Of a stretch of 22,147 nt of DNA, positions 20,126 through 22,147 are shown piece after piece (position 1 is the first letter of the stretch; each line of letters starts with the position of its first letter). A program made the translations under genes and the position numbers. Under the pieces are notes generated by a model. That model searched no databases and was not told where the DNA came from. It saw nothing but the letters and a program-made list of their open reading frames with translations. Origin of the DNA: JANQKX01 sp039028695 (GTDB taxonomy: Bacteria; Pseudomonadota; Alphaproteobacteria; Kiloniellales; Kiloniellaceae); contig JBCCHN010000084.1 in NCBI GenBank assembly GCA_039028695.1, forward strand, positions 1 to 22,147, in the 5' to 3' direction.

Positions 20126-22147
20126 ATGTTTAGCTGGTTCAATAATATTTCGATCGCCACCCGCACAATGATTGGGATCTTTGTGCCAGTGCTTGGATTG
20201 CTCCTCTTTTCCGGCGTTGCCATGAAGGAAAAGTATGATGCAGCGCAAGAGATCGGCAAGATCCATGAAATGGCTAACTTGGCCCCAACTTTAAGCGCCG
20301 TCGTTCACGAAATGCAAAAAGAGCGGGGTCGATCAGCCGGATTTATTGGATCTGGCGGAAGGACCTTTGCCGATATCTTGCCCGAACAGCGCGAGAAAAC
20401 AGATCAAGCCATAGCCGGCCTGCAGGCTGCAATCGACAGCTTTGATTTTTCAACTTTTCCAAATACTCTCGGATCCCAAGCGAGCGAAGCAATCGAAAAA
20501 CTGGGTAAATTGGGACAGGCTCGAAGTGCCGTTGACAGCTTTGAACTTACGGTGCCGCAAATGGCCAAGTATTACACGGGCTCAATCGTTGGCCTTCTCG
20601 AAGTGATCGAGGGAATGGGGCTGGTGAGTTCGGACGATGTAATAAGCAAAGAGATTTTAGGGTACACAAGCTTCCTACAGGGCAAAGAGCGCGCGGGACG
20701 AGAACGTGCCATGGGAGCTGCCGGTTTTGGTGCCGGCACGTTCAATCCGGCAGTATACAACAATTTCATTCGTCTGATCGGAGAGCAAGATCTCTTTTTT
20801 GATTCCTTTTTGAGGCATAGCAATCCTCAGATCGAAAGTTTTTACAATGAGACGATGACTGGCGCGGTTAATGATGAAGTTGAAAGGTTACGGGCAATCG
20901 CTTCGAGCTCTCTCGAGTCGGGAACCTTGGAAGGCACGACCGCTGGCCATTGGTTTCAATCCATCACGGATAAAATCAACCTCATGAAACAGGTTGAAGA
21001 CAGGGTCGCACTAGATTTGCAAGAAGTAGCGACCAACCAAGAAGAAAAGGCATGGCAGTCGTTTCAAATTTATGCAGGTACGACGATTTGTCTCATCATT
21101 ATCAGCGTTTTATTGGGCTGGTTTGTCGTGCGTTCGATCACTGTGCCAGTTGGAAAGCTGACGACCGTAATGCACGATCTGGCCGGTGGGAATCACTCCA
21201 TTGATGTCTATGGCGCCAATCGGAAGGATGAGATCGGCAAAATGGCCAAGGCGGTCGAGGTTTTCAAGATGAACGCCATCGAAATGGTGCGCATCGAGGC
21301 GGAAGCGGCTGCGCAGCGAGAAGCCGCAGAACGTGAAAGGAAGCAATCATTAGAAACTATGGCTGACGACTTGGAGCGGTCGGTGGGCCAAGTTGCCGAA
21401 GCGGTCTCCACGGCATCGGCTGATCTGCATTCCTCAGCAACCGCCATGTCTGCGACCGCCGAAGAGACCACGGCGCAAGCATCTGCCGTCTCGACCGCAT
21501 CGGAACAAGCAACCTCGAATGTCAATATGGTTGCCGCCGCTACGGAGGAACTTTCCAGTTCAGTTGGTGAAATATCCCGCCAGGTAAGTCAATCCTCGGA
21601 AATCACCAAAAAAGCTGTCGATGAGGCGGCCCGAACCACTGAAACGGTGCAGACCATGCTTGAAATGTCAGATAAGGTCGGCAACGTCATCAACCTGATT
21701 AGCGACATCGCAGAGCAAACCAACCTGCTGGCTCTAAACGCCACCATCGAGGCCGCACGCGCGGGAGAAGCTGGCAAAGGATTTGCGGTCGTCGCCTCGG
21801 AAGTTAAGAGCCTCGCGAATCAAACGGCCAAGGCTACTGAAGAAATTTCCAGCCAAATCTCCAGAATGCAGTCGATCACGAACGATACGACAAGAGCAAT
21901 TGAGAGCATTAGTTCAACGATCAATGACGTGAACGAGATTGCCACTGGAATTGCCAGTGCGGTTGAGGAGCAAGGCGCGGCAACTAATGAGATTTCTCGC
22001 AACATACAAGAAGCCGCCAAAGGCACGCAAGAGGTCTCCAGTAACATAACTGGTGTCACTCAGGCCGCTGGTGACTCTGGTGCAGCCGCGAACCAGGTCC
22101 TAGCCTCATCATCGGGCCTATCGGCTCAGGCGCAAGCTCTGCGCGAT
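20126..22147 (+). CDS. Methyl-accepting chemotaxis protein with NIT-type sensor domain, 3' end outside window
   Basis: 674 codons are visible from the ATG at 20126 (AGAGAGGA just upstream), open to the window edge; probably only some 10-20 codons are missing. Layout: TM1 at ~13-33 (TMIGIFVPVLGLLLFSGVAM); a periplasmic helical domain at ~50-300 starting SAVVHEMQKERGRSAGFIGS, the pattern of the NIT (nitrate/nitrite-sensing) domain; TM2 at ~315-336 (TTICLIIISVLLGWFVV); HAMP at ~337-390 (GNHSIDVYGANRKDEIGKMA); then a long methyl-accepting coiled coil with the signalling hairpin DIAEQTNLLALNATIEAARA at ~526. The protein works at the inner membrane, controlling CheA. Ligands of NIT receptors vary, so nitrate sensing is not implied. 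No che genes are in the window. Confidence 0.93.
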   Translation, partial: MFSWFNNISIATRTMIGIFVPVLGLLLFSGVAMKEKYDAAQEIGKIHEMANLAPTLSAVVHEMQKERGRSAGFIGSGGRTFADILPEQREKTDQAIAGLQAAIDSFDFSTFPNTLGSQASEAIEKLGKLGQARSAVDSFELTVPQMAKYYTGSIVGLLEVIEGMGLVSSDDVISKEILGYTSFLQGKERAGRERAMGAAGFGAGTFNPAVYNNFIRLIGEQDLFFDSFLRHSNPQIESFYNETMTGAVNDEVERLRAIASSSLESGTLEGTTAGHWFQSITDKINLMKQVEDRVALDLQEVATNQEEKAWQSFQIYAGTTICLIIISVLLGWFVVRSITVPVGKLTTVMHDLAGGNHSIDVYGANRKDEIGKMAKAVEVFKMNAIEMVRIEAEAAAQREAAERERKQSLETMADDLERSVGQVAEAVSTASADLHSSATAMSATAEETTAQASAVSTASEQATSNVNMVAAATEELSSSVGEISRQVSQSSEITKKAVDEAARTTETVQTMLEMSDKVGNVINLISDIAEQTNLLALNATIEAARAGEAGKGFAVVASEVKSLANQTAKATEEISSQISRMQSITNDTTRAIESISSTINDVNEIATGIASAVEEQGAATNEISRNIQEAAKGTQEVSSNITGVTQAAGDSGAAANQVLASSSGLSAQAQALRD

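Noticed and set aside
10767..22147. CRISPR array, prophage structural genes or integrase within the putative island
   Set aside because: Looked for regularly spaced repeats, phage-type genes and recombinases on both strands and saw none; the integrase, if any, must lie outside the window.

Overview
The window looks like chromosomal DNA of an alphaproteobacterium, probably a free-living motile heterotroph of the Rhodospirillales/Kiloniellales kind. This rests on the tRNA-fMet fragment, whose sequence is of the alphaproteobacterial type, the protein families present and a moderate GC content. The placement is an inference from sequence feel, not from a search.

Left part (1-10.7 kb): one catabolic locus. 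A DeoR-type regulator and an ATPase of the ProV/OpuAA type (cut by the left edge) read leftward. Diverging from them is a tightly packed operon: a ProX/OpuAC-type periplasmic binding protein, a fused double-domain ProW-type permease, then glpA, glpB, an FGGY kinase (glpK-like) and glpC, mostly with overlapping stop and start codons. The layout predicts uptake of a small glycerol-like compound by a quaternary-amine-type ABC transporter, phosphorylation by the kinase, and oxidation by a membrane-bound GlpABC dehydrogenase feeding quinone. The kinase lacks the arginine that contacts glycerol in E. coli GlpK, so glycerol itself may not be the substrate. A strong terminator closes this part.

Boundary (10712-10766): the 3' half of a tRNA-fMet(CAU) gene, without its 5' half. 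This is the classic scar of an element integrated into a tRNA gene. Its orientation predicts that the inserted DNA lies to the right and that an intact fMet tRNA, probably with an integrase, lies beyond the window.

Right part (10.77-20 kb): accessory in character, with short transcription units on both strands. It holds a palindrome followed by two small overlapping unknown genes; an alpha/beta hydrolase and a Rieske-oxygenase-like protein that has lost two of four Rieske ligands and the bridging carboxylate; a divergent TetR regulator with overlapping palindromic operators on the oxygenase promoter; a luciferase-domain (DUF5519-like) protein divergent from a LysR regulator; a Nu-type glutathione transferase; and an orphan AfuA-like binding protein with its terminator. 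A decayed IS3-family element follows, abutting the first 30 codons of a short-chain dehydrogenase. A ~77-bp repeat occurs twice.

Right end (20126-22147): a methyl-accepting chemotaxis protein with a NIT-type sensor domain, missing only its last few codons at the window edge.
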